Shown here piece by piece: positions 22,194-35,009 of a stretch of 64,000 nt of DNA (position 1 is its first letter; every line of letters starts with the position of its first letter). The translations under genes and the position numbers were made by a program. A model generated the notes under the pieces. That model saw only the letters and a list, made by a program, of their open reading frames with translations. It was not told the DNA's origin and ran no database searches. Source of the stretch: Gloeopeniophorella convolvens (lineage: Eukaryota > Basidiomycota > Agaricomycetes > Russulales); assembly GCA_022496205.1 (NCBI GenBank), contig WTXD01000027.1, positions 248,001 to 312,000 on the forward strand, written 5' to 3'.

Positions 22194-24484
22194 ATGGTTT
22201 ATCGTCTTTCAGCTTGCCTGGCCCTGTTGATAGTCGGTGTGATCGCGATACGGACGTTAGTCTCCCGTCGGAAGTCGTTTCTAAGGAACCTCCAGGGGCC
22301 AAAGTCCCAGTCGTTCTGGCTCGGTAAGTGTTCGATATGCCCTTTTGCGTCCTGTACAAGAGCTAATTCTAGCTCACAGGAAATGAAAGGGACCTCTCTT
22401 ATCAGAATGAAGTGGGGGACATTGAGCTCAAGTGGATGCGTAGCTACGGGAGTGTATGGCGGCGGACTGCCTGTTTGGGCGTAAGTTTGCCCTTACTAAG
22501 ATAGATGACACCTCTGATGCACTCACAGGAGGACCATTTGATGGTAGCAGACCCAAAAGCGCTACAATACATCCTTCACGGTTCCGGATATCACTTCCCG
22601 AAGCGGGCAGACGTAGTACAGTTCTATAAGATGATTGCAGGGCGTGGGCTTCTATGGGCTCACGGTGCGTCTTCCGGCCTATCCCGACTCTCGCGGCGAC
22701 GAAGTGCTGATTACTAGCTTGCTAGGGAAAGTACACCAACGGCAGAGGAGAATCTTGAATCCAGCGTTTTCCGCGCCTCAAATCAAGAGCCTCCTTCCCG
22801 TGTTCCAGAATGTTGCGTCTAAGGTTGGTTATGCGATATCTCCGGAGTACGTTTCCGAGATACTACTGATAGCACCCTACCTATGACAGTTAGTTCAGAA
22901 GTGGAAGGACGAAGTTATTCCTTCTGATCCGTCCGGAACGCCGATGGTTAATGTATGCCCGTGGTTAAACCGCACGACGTTGGACATAATTGGCGAAGGT
23001 GAGTACCTTACATGGCCTCCCATAACGCTGCACCGCTCTCCATACTCATCACCAACTACAGCTGGTTTCGATTTTCAATTTGGCTCGCTCGATAACGCGC
23101 AGGCGCCATTGGTGCAGCTGTTCGAAAGTTGGGTGTATGTCCGCTTGTAACCATCTGTCTTGCTACTCAGTGCCGGTACCTCCACGTAGGACACTTCACA
23201 CCCTCTATCCCTCGGAGCTCGGTCTCGTCTTCAAGTCAACCTGGAAGTACCTACCAGAGTGGTTGCTCGACCTTTTCTGGTATCTTCCTCGTCATGAACT
23301 CAGGCAGTCTCGTTTATTCCTCGAATTTCTCCGCGGGCTCTCCCGGACCATAGTCGAGAAAGGTATGATAAAGAACGAAGGGAACGACATGATGAGCGCG
23401 CTGCTCCGCGCAAACGGGTCGAAAGATCACAACAGCACGATGTCGATCGACGAAGTTGTCGATCAGATAGCGTGCGCACGAGCCTTTCTCTCGATGCATC
23501 TTTCCTCACGCATTATTCCAGGATTCTCCTCATCACCGGTCACCACACCGTAGCAGGGAGCACGATCTGGTTCCTGTGGGAAATTGCGAAGCACCCAGAA
23601 GACCAGGAGCGCATACGCTCTGAGATCGCGTCCGCTCGAGCGAAGAATGTCAGCGGCGGGGACTTGACCGTCGCAGACCTTGAGAGCATGGTATTTACCA
23701 CTGCCGCGATCCAAGTGAGCCTTGTTTTGATGGATCACGCATATCTCCGGAAGGTTGACACCACGACAGGAGTCGCTGCGGCTTCATCCCCTCTTTTGGA
23801 TGCTCGCAAGAGAAGCAGAACGCGATGACGTAATACCCCTTGCATTCCCGGTCACTACAAAGTCAGGTGAACAAATCTCCGCCATACCCGTCCAGAAAGG
23901 GACGCATGTCGACATAGCGATCGACGTATATCATCGGTCGGTCAACCCCGTTTTTTGTTACTTAGTCCCCATCTGACGACGGTAGACTTCCCGCGGTCTG
24001 GGGTGAAGATGCGGATCAATGGAACCCCCAGCGTTTTTTGGACCCAGAAAGAACGAAGCAGGCGACTGTCGGCGCATATTCTAACCTGTGAGTACCGCAC
24101 CACCTACAGTACCATTGATGCGTCAGTCTGACGCAGATACTTTCAGCCTGAACTTCTGTAAGTCTCCGAATCGACAGTAGTGGTACCGGTCTCTCACATG
24201 ATGAATAGCTGGCGGCATCCGAGGCTGTATCGGTTGGAGGTTCTCGTAAGTCGTAGCATTGATCGCCCTTTTTCTTCAATGCATCAGTCTAACAGCGCCG
24301 TATCCCTGGCAGTGTTCTCGAGATGCAAGTTATAGCGACGTCGCTCCTTGAGAACTTCGAGATTTCTCTCCCGCCCCAGAATGAGCAGACGCGGGTCTTC
24401 CGCAAACCTGGCGGAACCATGGCTCCTATGATGAATGGTGTAGAAGGGGCATGGATGGGCCTTGTCATCAAGCCGCTGAGGTAG
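22194..24484 (+). CDS. Cytochrome P450 (array copy 1), unusual I-helix
   Basis: This multi-exon P450 monooxygenase has an N-terminal ER anchor (VYRLSACLALLIVGVIAI) followed by KSFLRNLQGPKSQSFW. All exons could be joined in phase. Motifs in order are QRQRRILNPAFSAPQ (helix C region), the I-helix TGHHTVAGSTIWFLWE, ESLRLHP (ExxR), WNPQRFLDPER (PERF), and the heme-binding FSGGIRGCIGWRF with the axial Cys. The I-helix normally reads (A/G)Gx(D/E)T. Here the acidic residue is His (codon 23544-23546), while the catalytic Thr is kept. The heme exon is preceded by an 11-nt microexon at 24147-24157. This is the only P450 of the array on the plus strand. The substrate is unknown, and no reductase gene is nearby. 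Confidence 0.88.
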
Positions 24485-24825
24485 TCTCCCTCAGCGTCGA
24501 ACGTATGTTGAGAACTAGCGCACGCGCGCCTGCCAGTGTGGCTATTTCGTGTATTGATGTTACTACGGATCCAAACGCCTTGCAGATCTTTGTGGACTCT
24601 GAAGCAATTTCCGATTACTTGACCTTCGCTCAACTCGTTTGCTAAACACGCAACTTTCATTTGACAAAGCAATTCGATTCAAACAACAACGTCAGCCACA
24701 TTAGAGCATCGTACAACTCACTCCCTCCATCCGCAGTGCAACTTCCAGGTGGTTTTGTCGTCCTGCATTGCAAAACGAGTCCGAACGGGTTATTGCCACC
24801 GCCACTTCGAACCAGCTTGTTCTCG
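24485..24825. other. Convergent 3' intergenic region
   Basis: The 3' ends of P450-1 (+) and P450-2 (-) face each other here. I see nothing else. Confidence 0.5.
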
Positions 24826-27092
24826 TCACTTCAAAGCCTTGATCGCGAGGCCCATCCAGGCTCCTCGTTCGCCGTCAGTCATTGGTACCATGATGCCTGT
24901 CGGCTTCCGATAGATCCGCATCTTCTCGCTGTTGGGAGGGAGCGAGAACTCAAAATTCTCCAGAAGCGTCGCGGCAATGATTTGCATTTCGAGCACGCTA
25001 TAAGGGCCCGGGCTCAGCTCATGTGTGAAAGGGAGATGGGTAGTGCGCGCTTACGAGAAGCGCCAGCCTATGCAGGCACGGATGCCACCCGCTGTTCGAT
25101 GCGTCAGGGAATCACAGTCAGCGCGGTCTGCGTCATTTACTCACAGAAGTTCAACCTGCAAAGCATGTCAAGTTTACTTGGAAGAGGTAAAGACAGCTCG
25201 TGGTACTTACAAGTTGGCGAAGACGCCTACAGACGTCTGCTTCGCTTTGTCCATGTTGAGGAAACGGTCGGGGTTCCACTCGCCGGCGTCTGGCCCCCAG
25301 ATCTCGGGATTACTGCGTGACGTTGAGTGTTCGGCCGCATCAACAGAAGTGCCGTCGCTCACCGATTATACGCAGCGATGCTGATGTCAATCGGGGTGCC
25401 CTTCTTGATAGGGACAGACGACACTTGCTCACCAGACTTCAGCGTAATCGGGAAGGCCAGTGGAACCACATCGTCGCGGCCCGCTTGCCGCGGCAATATC
25501 CAGACGATGGGGTGGAGTCTCATCGATTCCTAGGTGGTTGAAACCGGTAAGAAAAGTGGCGGCATGGCTAGAACACGAACTCACCTTCAATGCAGCTTGG
25601 GTAAATGTCATGCTGTCGAGTCCCGCAGCTGAGAATTGTTCTTCATTTCTCCGTGCCCGTACGGCTGCGATCTCCTCCCGGACGCGGGTTTGATCTTCTG
25701 GATGCTTCGCGATCTCCCAAAGGAACCAGGTCAAGCTGTTTGCTGTCGTGTCGTGGCCTGCGAGAAGCAGGGTGCTGTGCGGGGGGTGCGTCACTGTGAG
25801 GTGCTGACAGTAAGCTGATACGCAGCCTCGACGCACGATATCTGGTCAATAGCCTCTTGGTCCGACAACCTTCCTTTAGGATCCTCGGATTGGTTTGCCT
25901 GCAGGAGGATACTTAAGATGTCCTTTCCGCCGCTCTTGGCCGAGCTCTTTTCGATCAAGTCGCGTGCGAAGACGCGCACAAAGTCCAGATACTCGCGGAA
26001 TCGGCGATACTCGCGCATAGGAAGGTAGCGCACATAGTGAAGCACAGGGGCGGGAACAAAACGCCAAAGAGACCTGAAGACCATGTCGAACTTGGATGGA
26101 TAGAGCGTCGAGTCGATGCTGTCTCCAGTGTTAGCTTCACAAGGGCTCATGGAGTCCAAGACGTACAACAAGTTGTCATAGTAATTTGCTAGCGGTGGCT
26201 TCGCATCGTCAAGCGAGCCGAAATGATAATCAAATCCGGCTGAATAATGAATCAGAGCCGCAGCATCGCAGTTGCTTTGTGCATACCTTCGCCGATGACA
26301 TCGAGCGTTACGCGCGACAACCAACGGGCAACATTCACGACTGGTGTCCCGGATTGGTCCAAAGCAATAACATCGTCTTTCCATTTCTGGGCGAGCTGGT
26401 TGGATTGTCGGTCAGTTCTATACGAGATCAGTAAATACCAAATGCTGAACCTTGGATGCGGAATCCTGGAATAAGGGTAGGAATGTTCTGAGCTGAGGCG
26501 CAAAAAATGCTGGCGTCATGATCTTCCTCTGCCGCTGGTGTATCTCTCCTGTGACGATGACGTTGGTACAGCGGAAGATGAAGTGTACCAGACTGAATAC
26601 CATGCGGCGCCCAAACAAGCCCTTCCCCCAGTATCATCTTGGTGTTCTGTTGTTGGTCAGCCTTCTTTGGGAAATGATACCCGGATGTGTGCAGGATGTA
26701 CTGAGCCGCTTTGGGGTCTGCAATCATGAGATGATCTCTCTGTGAGTGTGTGTCAGTTCCGAGGGGCCAGCACAGATCCCACGAGCGTGAAGTAGCTTAC
26801 TCCCAGAGGCCCACGACGACGCCACGCACTACCAAACTGTTGCATCCACTTGAATTCTACGTCACCGACTTCATTCTGGTAACGGATGTCCAGTTCATTT
26901 CCTTAGTGAATGTCAGAGGTAATAAGACATATAAGATAGTCTCAGACACTGACCGAGCAAGAAGGATGATTCAGGTCCTTGGAGCTTCTTCAAGAATGTG
27001 TTCCGGTGGCGAGTGTAGATGTAGGCACCGCACAGTGCGAGAATGACGATCGAGGCTACGAAAGGAAGGGGTAAATTGGGGAGAGCGTCCAT
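24826..27092 (-). CDS. Cytochrome P450 (array copy 2)
   Basis: The start is taken at ATG 27092 (MDALPNLPLPFVASIVILAL), which gives an anchor length like the paralogues. An upstream in-frame ATG at 27134 is possible. Motifs are FLKKLQGPESS, NEVGDVEFKWM, QRQRKIMTPAFFAPQ, the I-helix AGHDTTANSLTWFLWEIAKH, ESMRLHP (ExxR), a WNP.RFLN PERF segment and the heme loop AGGIRACIGWRFS. The 11-nt microexon lies at 25145-25155. Every exon I checked is open, with GT-AG introns in the positions used by the other copies. It is a class II microsomal monooxygenase expected in the ER membrane, with electrons from a CPR encoded elsewhere. It is transcribed convergently with P450-1. Confidence 0.88.
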
Positions 27093-28674
27093 TGTGAAGC
27101 TAGCAGTAGAGCCAGTGTTCAATGAGGCACCCATATTTAAGGGAGGACCGTGGTTGAAGGAACTCCATCGGAAATAAAGGGAGCGTAGGAGTTAAGGCCC
27201 TCACAATGTCCAGTCGGAATGAGCGGCCGTCTCGCGGAACGAAGAACACGAGGTGGGTCCTTGCTTGGGTAGGTATTAACTTTGCTGTGTTATGTTGTGG
27301 GAGTCAAAGGCTTTCATGTGAGCTCGCAGAGGCCCCCGCTTACGCAAATGTCAAAGACACAGCGGAACCTCCTCCGCCCGGTGCATCATGACTTTTCATG
27401 TAAGTTAAGAGTGTGATGCGAAAAAGTGCACTCGAAAACGTCGATAGAAGAGGGAAGTGTGGCATTGCTGTCACTTCGCGGCGGGCCGGACAATCGACAG
27501 GAAGGGTATGATAGGCCATGGGCTGGTGCTTCGCAGTCGAGACACGCCGAATTAGGTAGTAGCTGTGGGTACTTTCGGAGCAGACTCCCGCTTGGCGACC
27601 GACGACTTGGCCAATAGTCCCCACGGCTTGCGTCTCCTTGCCTTATCGCCGACAGACCTGCGAGTAGGGCCGACGGAGTAGAACGTGACCGCAATGCTTG
27701 AGTAGGTCTTATTGGTCGAGGTCAGACGTGACCAGTGACCGCTTCTTTCAACCCGATTCGGAGAGATTGCCAGGCTTTGCGGCGGTAAGTGGTCTTGATA
27801 GAACACTACCTGGCACTCACAAAAAGGGAACGAGAGGTAGACACCGCCCTAGATTCCGCCGCTCATGCCTGCTGGAACTGGGGTGCGTATTCTGCCAAGA
27901 CAGAAAGGCGGCGACAAGACGATATCGAGTCTAGGACGAAATAACGACGAGCAGTTGCCTCCTGCAGCTAAACTCCTTGAACCAGCGAGATCGATACGGC
28001 CAACCACCTTGAGAGCCTGGCAGTATCCCGGACGACGTTTGGACCTTTGTACTCTGGACGGTATGTGGTTGACTTTGACGAAGAGCATTGTGAAGGAGCC
28101 ATGCTTGAAGTGGATGCAAAAGACGGACCTAATGCCCCCGGCACTTTGGTTCAGAGACATTGGTAGGCCACGCCACGGTCAGGGTTCGGGTTGTCTCTTC
28201 TCGGTTCGTGCATCAGCCCGGACCGTCCATTTGACGATTAGAGTAGCTGTATGAGGCACAAGTGGACAGCGACAATGGACCCATGCAGTCATAAAGGCTG
28301 AAAATCGTAAAGTTCAACCGGTGGCGGTGGTGACCGAGGTGTTGTGCCCATCTCCGGCCGAACCCTCCGATCCCGGTCCGGTGCTGCGCGGCGCTTCAAT
28401 TAGGCCTGGCTCGGGCGAGCGCCGCGAAGGCAGCTCCTTTCCCTCTCAGCCGTCACACGTTACGCAACTACAGCTCTCGTGATTCTGTTTCCCGGAAAAC
28501 TATAAACAACTATAACAGGAGGAATGAAAGCAGACGCTACTGCCTGAGGCTCTCGTGGCCCCAATGAAGATCAATCACTGTACTCGTACACTTAAATGAC
28601 CGCCGCAATGGCTCACACCGCAGGAAGGTATATGGATGAGATCAGGGTAACAAAGTGGCGCTCACTTTGGCCGG
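27093..28674. other. 1.6-kb intergenic region, no recognisable gene
   Basis: This lies between P450-2 and the 3' end of P450-3. The open frames, including one of 129 codons on + from 27865, show no family features. I found no P450 relic here. Confidence 0.45.
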
Positions 28675-30951
28675 TCAAATCACCGGTTTGACCACGAGGT
28701 CCATGCCGACTTCATTCGCGCCCTCGCGCATGGGTACCATGAAGAGGCTGGGTTTGCGTTGTATCCGCTGCTTCTCGCCTTCTGAGGGAAGAGAAAACTC
28801 GAAGTTCTCGAGTAGTGTGTATGCGACGACCTGCACCTCAATAACTCTAGGGAGAACCGAAAGGTGGGGTCAATAGAGCTGATTAGCGCCATGGTGACGC
28901 GGACCATTTCACGTACGCGAATCGCCACCCGATGCAGCCACGGAGGCCACCAGCTATACGCCGTCCATTCAGCGCCTGCTTGAAGCGAGGCGAAGTTTAA
29001 ACGTTCAATGCTTACAGAAATTCATCCTACTCGAATTCATTAGACAACCCTTTGCGTGGCTGCACTTGAGCATAATGTTGAACTCACAGATTACCGTAGA
29101 CGCCCAAAGAAGTTCGCGTTTGGTTCTCGGCATCCAGGAAGCGTTCTGGCCTCCACTCATCTGCATCGTCGCCCCATATACTCGGAAGGCTGCAGCTGTA
29201 AATCTAGCTCAAACTGAGCAAGTACAGAGCTCACCGGTTATAGACATCGATCATAATGTCAATCGGAGTGCCTTTCTTGATAGGAATTGAGGATATCTCT
29301 TCTCCTGACTTCATTGTGATTGGGAGGGCCAACGGGATGACGTCGTCATGGCCTGCTTCTCTGGCGATTATCCAGACGGCGGGGTGCAGTCTCATAGATT
29401 CCTGGGTGCCGCGGGGCCATCATCAGAACAGCCCATATGCCGGAGAGTCTAAAACTACGTTACCTTCAGAGTAGCCTGAAAGTACGTCATAGCATTGAGG
29501 TCTCCGATGGAGAGTTGGTCTTGATCACCTCTTCCTTTGCGCGCTGAAGCAATCTCCTTGCGGATGCGTGCTTGCGCTACGGTGTGCTTCGCCATCTCCC
29601 AAAGGTACCAAGTCAAGCTGCTTGAAATTGTATCATGCCCTGCAAGGAGAAGCGTCCTGGGAAAGTCGGCGAGTTCAGTGAGGCGGTCCCGGATCTCTGG
29701 ATCTCGACGTACGCAATTTGGCTGTTGACCTCTTCTTTGGTTATCTTCCCGTTGGAACCCTCCGATGCGCTTGCACGAAGTAACACGCTCATCACATCCG
29801 TCCCATCGCTATGAATCATGCTGTTTCGTCGCATTCTTCGGGACAACTTGCGCAGGTAATGATACAGTTTGAACCGCCTGAATTCTCGCATGGGCAGATA
29901 GCGAATAAGTTTAAGCGGGTACTCGGGAATGTACCGCCACAGAGCTCTGAATGCGAGCGCAAGGACGGACGGGTTGAGCGAGAAGTCGACTCTGAAATAG
30001 CGTTAGCGGCACAAGATTTGAACGAGGACTGCGCTGAGCTCACGCCAGATTCCGAAGTCGTTTCATCATTGGGGCATCAGGGTCTTCCAGTGATCCAAAT
30101 CTAGCGTCGAAAGCCGCTACCAGAATTATGAGAATCGGGAGCTGCGTCCTTGTTAGTGCACTTGCCTTCCCCAACTATGTCGAGGGTCAATCGCGAAAGC
30201 CAACTGAAGACGTTCACAACTGGCTCGTCGGTGGAATGAGAGGCGACGTCTTCGTCTTTCCATTTCTGAACGAGCTGTGAACACGAATGGTCAGGCGGCG
30301 TGCATCGAGAAGACAATTGACTTCAAACTTTAGATGCCGTATCATGAAATAGTCCAGCGAAAGCTTTGAGCTGAGTCGAGGAGAACGCGGAATTCATCAT
30401 CCTCCTCTGTCGCCGGTGTGCATCGCCTGAGAAAGGCAGTTTCTTAGAAGGTTTCAAGCAGTTATAAGCTCACTGACCATGCGCCCAGAGGAGACCTTTG
30501 CCCATTAGAAGCTCAACGAAACGTATAACCTCTGGCCTTTTGGGAAACCGGTATCCGGATGTATGAAGTATGTACTGTAGAGCTTTCGGGTCGGCTAGCA
30601 TGAGGTGGTCGACCTGAGAGTCGGTTTAGAGATTGGCAGTGTGAGGCTTCGATCAACTTGCTCCGTAACATCCTCGAATGCGCCATGCACTGCCGTACTG
30701 GCGCATCCACCGGAACTCACGGTCTCCTACTTCATTCTGGAAGAAGATATCGCCTTCATGACCAGCTGGGTACTAGATCAGCGTCTTGGGATCATGAGAA
30801 GAGAAATATGCTTACCTAACCAGGAAAGCGATGAGAGAGGTCCTTGCAGAGTCCGGATGAAAGAACCCCGACGTCGAATGGAGAAAAAACGACTAAGAAG
30901 CAAGGAAAGAAGTACCAGAACAGACGCGATTACAACTGCCAGCTTGCTCAT
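28675..30951 (-). CDS. Cytochrome P450 (array copy 3)
   Basis: The start is taken at ATG 30951, giving MSKLAVVIASVLVLLSLLLS as a hydrophobic anchor. An in-frame ATG at 31014 would add 21 polar residues. Motifs are SFIRTLQGP, NEVGDREFRWMRQYG, LVQKWKDED with VVNVFSWLSRLTLDIVGE, LIRYLPMREFRRFK, the I-helix AGHDTISSSLTWYLWEMAKH, ESMRLHPAVW (ExxR) and the heme loop AGGLRGCIGWRFA. The 11-nt microexon is at 29016-29026. The second residue after the I-helix Asp is Ile instead of Thr/Ser, which is tolerated in P450s. Sequence after the anchor is the most diverged of the array (TLQGPLSSLSWL). It appears intact. The substrate is unknown. Confidence 0.86.
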
Positions 30952-31543
30952 CTCGATTTGACGTGATAGCCGCTCTTTGACGAGCGTCTGTTTTTCAAGC
31001 GATAGAGCCACCAAGCAAAGAGTCGAAAGGATTGGCGTCCTAGTCGCACAACGACCAACGTGGGCGTGGGTTGGGAGATACGACAGGGGAGTATCGATGG
31101 AGATAGAGTCTTTTATCTAGTGCCCGCACCCAGAGGCGCGCTTTGAATCGAGCGTGAAAGGCGGGTCATGACAGCCCCCAGCCGCTACCGTGATGGTCGT
31201 AGGGGCGTAAAGGGATCCAGATGCATGTCACAAGCCCATGTAGCATATGCTCGAGCGGCTCACAACAAGTCAGCGGACCGTGGCTCTTGACCGCAACAGT
31301 ATGACCTTGACAGGTCCTTGAACACTGTCCAAATCAGACACCGTTTGTAGAATACTCCGCTATGCGTGGGGAAGCGCATATACACTCAGTAGGTCAGGCC
31401 AGCATTCAATTGATCGGAAGCACGACGCGTTCAGGGAATATAAGGCTCAGTCGGATGAGTCGGGAATACCGATAACCATCTGTATCTGCGGATCAAGGGT
31501 TTGAACCCCAGAAATGTCTTCAGATAGCATAGGTGGCGCACCA
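30952..31543. other. Intergenic, no recognisable gene
   Basis: Promoter side of P450-3 and 3' side of P450-4. Nothing else is supported. Confidence 0.5.
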
Positions 31544-33782
31544 TCAATTCAGCGGCTTGATGAAAAGTCCCATCCAAGCTCCCTTCTCCCCAGCTGCCAT
31601 TGGCATCATTATGTGAGTAGGCATACGCCTAATGCGTGTTCTCTCGTCTTGCGGTGGGAGAGAAAACTCGAAGTTCTCTAATAGCGTGGTGGCAATGGCC
31701 TGCATCTCGAGTACACTGCAATGACCATCAACGAGAGTCAGGTATGAGCTCGGAAGACGGGAAGGTACGTACGCGAATCTCCACCCAATGCATGCGCGAT
31801 GACCGCCCGCTACGGGATGTCCGTTAGGCTTCAGGTATAACTGCGACCATCTCGGGAAGTATCCTTACCGAAGTTCATCCTGTGATCAATGAGCACACAT
31901 CTAGCGCCTAGAAAAGCGGAATGCACTCACAAATTGGCATACATGCCGAGCGAAGTCTGCTTTGTCTTATCGAGGTTTAAGAAGCGTTCGGGGTTCCATT
32001 CTGCGGCATCTTGACCCCAGACCTCAGGGAAACTACTTACATTGAACGATAGATCGGCGCGGTAGTGTGAACACTTACCGGTTGTAAGCCGCGACAGAGA
32101 TATCAACCATCGTCCCTCGCTTGATCGGGATGGACGTCACCCTCTCACCGGACTCTGTAAACACAGGGAATGCCATGGGGATTACGTCATCACGACTGGC
32201 TACCCTAGAGAGCGCCCAGGAGATGGGGTGTAGCCTCATAGCCTCCTACAAACGCGATAAACTCTCAGAGACTGAGACGCGATGAATAGATTGCGCGCTA
32301 CCTTCAAAGCAGCTTGGGTGTACGATAGGCTCTCAAGGTCTGACGCGTCGAATTCTGACTTTTTCTGACGCAAAGCGGATATCTCTGCGCGAATGCGTTG
32401 CTGTGCCTCCGGGTGCTTTGCGACTTCCCAAAAGAACCATGTTAAAGTGTTGGAGGTCGTATCGTGGCCAGCAAGAAGAAGGGCACTATGATCCGTCGAT
32501 TTGTGAGCGATAGTAACGATAAATGATGGTAAAGACGCACGCAATCTGGTCAACAACCTCCCCTTCGGTCATTTTGCTACCTGGGTCCCCGGATTGATTC
32601 GCACGCAAGAGCACGCTCATGATATCTTTCCCGTCGCCCTTGGCCAGACTCGTCTTGAGTAAATCTCGAGAGAAGCTACGCGCGTAGTCCAAGAAATGGC
32701 GGAACCGGCGGTATTCACGCGTCGGCAAATAACGGATAAGACCGAAAAATGGCCTAGGAATATGTTGCCAAGTCGCCTTGAATAGTGTGTCCCACCAAGC
32801 AGGGTAAAGTGTCGAGTCGATGCTATTGCAAGTGTCGCATGTCACCCATCATGAACGGGCTCGAGTAGCGATCCTACTCACAAGATGTCTTCGTACTGTG
32901 CAGAGAAGGGGGTAGTTTCGTCATCGAGAGCCCCAAATTGATAGTCAAAGCCAGCTATTATGATATGAGACCACAGCACGAGGTGAGGGAAGTTGTACCT
33001 ACCTTCTCCGATGATGTCAAGAGTTGCGCGCGACAACCACCGGTGCATGTTCACGAGAGGTCGACCGGAAGGGTCATTCGCAACAAGCTCATCCTTCCAC
33101 TTCTGTACAAGCTAGAGGTAATGTGTCAGTTAGGACTCAATCCGAAAACAGAGGCAACGACCTTAGAGGCCGAGTTTTGAAACAACGGAAGGAAACTCTT
33201 CGTCTGGGGCGCAAAGAACGCCGGGTCCATGATCTTCCTTTGACGATGATGAGAGTCTCCTATAAGTCGATCAATGGCGAAGTAGAATGCTTCACGGTGA
33301 AAGCTCAAACCTTGCGCATAAACAATGCCTTTCCCAGCTATCAACCCAACGAACTCGGCCCTCTCGGCTGATTTCGGGAATGCGTAGCCGGAGGTCTGAA
33401 GAATATACTGGAGCGCCTTGGGGTCCAGTACCATCAAACGGTCGCTCTTGGGGGTGTTCAGCGCAGTCATGAGTTTTGCAATGTAGAAGTTTGCTTACTC
33501 CGAAGCACCCGGCTCGGCGCCATGCTGTTCCAAATCGTTCCATCCATTTGAACTCGAGATCCCCAACCTCGTTTTGGTAGCGAATGTCTCGATCATTCCC
33601 TACATTGTTTGTGAGCCTCCCTGTGGGTATAAAAAAGAAGTGTCGAATCGCACCGAACCAGAAAGACGACGATTCAGGCCCCCGAAGACGACTTAGGAAC
33701 GTGTTGCGATGGCGAACGTAGTTGTAAGCGCGAAGGCAGCCACTGCCACGAGGGCAAATACGATAGAGGAAAAGGTGCTCAT
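31544..33782 (-). CDS. Cytochrome P450 (array copy 4), frameshift in N-terminal anchor
   Basis: All domains after the anchor are open and typical: NEVGDLEFKWMERFG, QRQRKIMDPAFFAPQ, LIRYLPTREYRRFR, the I-helix AGHDTTSNTLTWFFWEVAKH, EAMRLHPISW (ExxR), WNPERFLNLDKTKQ and the heme loop AGGHRACIGWRFA, which has His where the others have Ile, Leu or Thr. The 11-nt microexon is at 31869-31879. The expected start ATG at 33782 opens MSTFSSIVFALVAVAAFAL, a good anchor. However, the frame must change by one base near 33726 to enter NYVRHRNTFLSRLRGPESSS. Reading the downstream frame upstream instead gives a start at 33906 without a hydrophobic anchor. It is either a recent loss-of-function allele or a one-base sequence error. 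Confidence 0.75.
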
Positions 33783-35009
33783 ATCGGGTCCTGAATAGCC
33801 TCAGAACCGGGGCCTCCATCCATTTATACGTCCTCAAGTCCTGGCACCCGGATCTCCTCGGTATTCGCATGGTTGGGGATAGCCGTCGCATGAGTCCGAG
33901 AGACACCAGTGGCGGATCCGAATGCCACCGTGTCGAGCTTCACCAACCGAATCCAGAGACGAATTAGTCAGTTTCAATGGTGCCGCACACGTCCGACGAA
34001 CCGTGGTGAGAGGAGAGGGCTACTGGTTCCCTTGAAGGTGTGGCCACTAACATTCTGCTGCAGTTGACGTTCGGCGATGAGTCGACTGCACGGATGCAAG
34101 GATGGTGACGAGTAGCTTTTTCGAGACGACGGGCCGTCGAGTGCCGTCATCCGTTTGCAACCCGCGGAACCTGCCGAAAATCCATCATGATCACGGGTAT
34201 CAGCCGACCCTGGCCGGAGGACAGTTCAACGAATACCGGTGTGTGCGCGCAGCCTCGCGGGTGGCGTGGGTCTTCGTTGGCCTGAATCTGATTCTCCCTC
34301 GTTCTATCTTACCAGGCTACCATGCAGGTCGTGCTGTTACAACGCTGCCGCCGGCCAACATGCGGCTCCGACGGATGGGCCAACTTACACGCTGGCGCAG
34401 GACTCGAGCGGGACATGGCTTCGGTAACTGATATTGAACCGAACAAACTGGTGATCGCCATGCGGATCCTTGCGGATCCCGCGGGAGATCTTGAAAGAAA
34501 GCGCGGCGGTGTCACCTTCGAGTACGTCGCGTACGCTGCTCTCTTGTCCATCTATAGGAACTTCAAAGATCATGTACCCTTATTCGAGGCTGCAACTCGT
34601 CCTGGGAATGAGATCAGCTGCCTCAATTGTGTGTGAGTGGCGCTGGAGGCTCCGTAACATGTGGTTTGGGGAACCGTCATCTGGCAATCTTGCTAAGTGG
34701 GGTTTTGTTCACGGAACAGGCTTGAGTAAACAGGCATCAGATTAAGCACGGCCCATTCAGCACTGGGTATGGGGTCACTCTCCGCCTTCGATCGTGGTAC
34801 TTCAATCATCGATGTATCGGAGCGCGGTACGCAGTGGCCCTGCTACGTCAAAGAGTCCATTCACCCATAGATAAGAATGAGAAAGCGGGCCAGGGCGGCG
34901 ACCTGACCATGGCTACACGTACGAAACACTGCCAAACCAGACTCGTACATGGTGCTCGTTACCTGCAGGAGTTGCGCATGCCGTTACGGCATCTCAACGG
35001 CTCGACGTG
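33783..35009. other. Intergenic, no recognisable gene
   Basis: Promoter side of P450-4. The plus-strand frame at 34322-34636 (104 codons) is open but resembles nothing I know. Confidence 0.45.
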
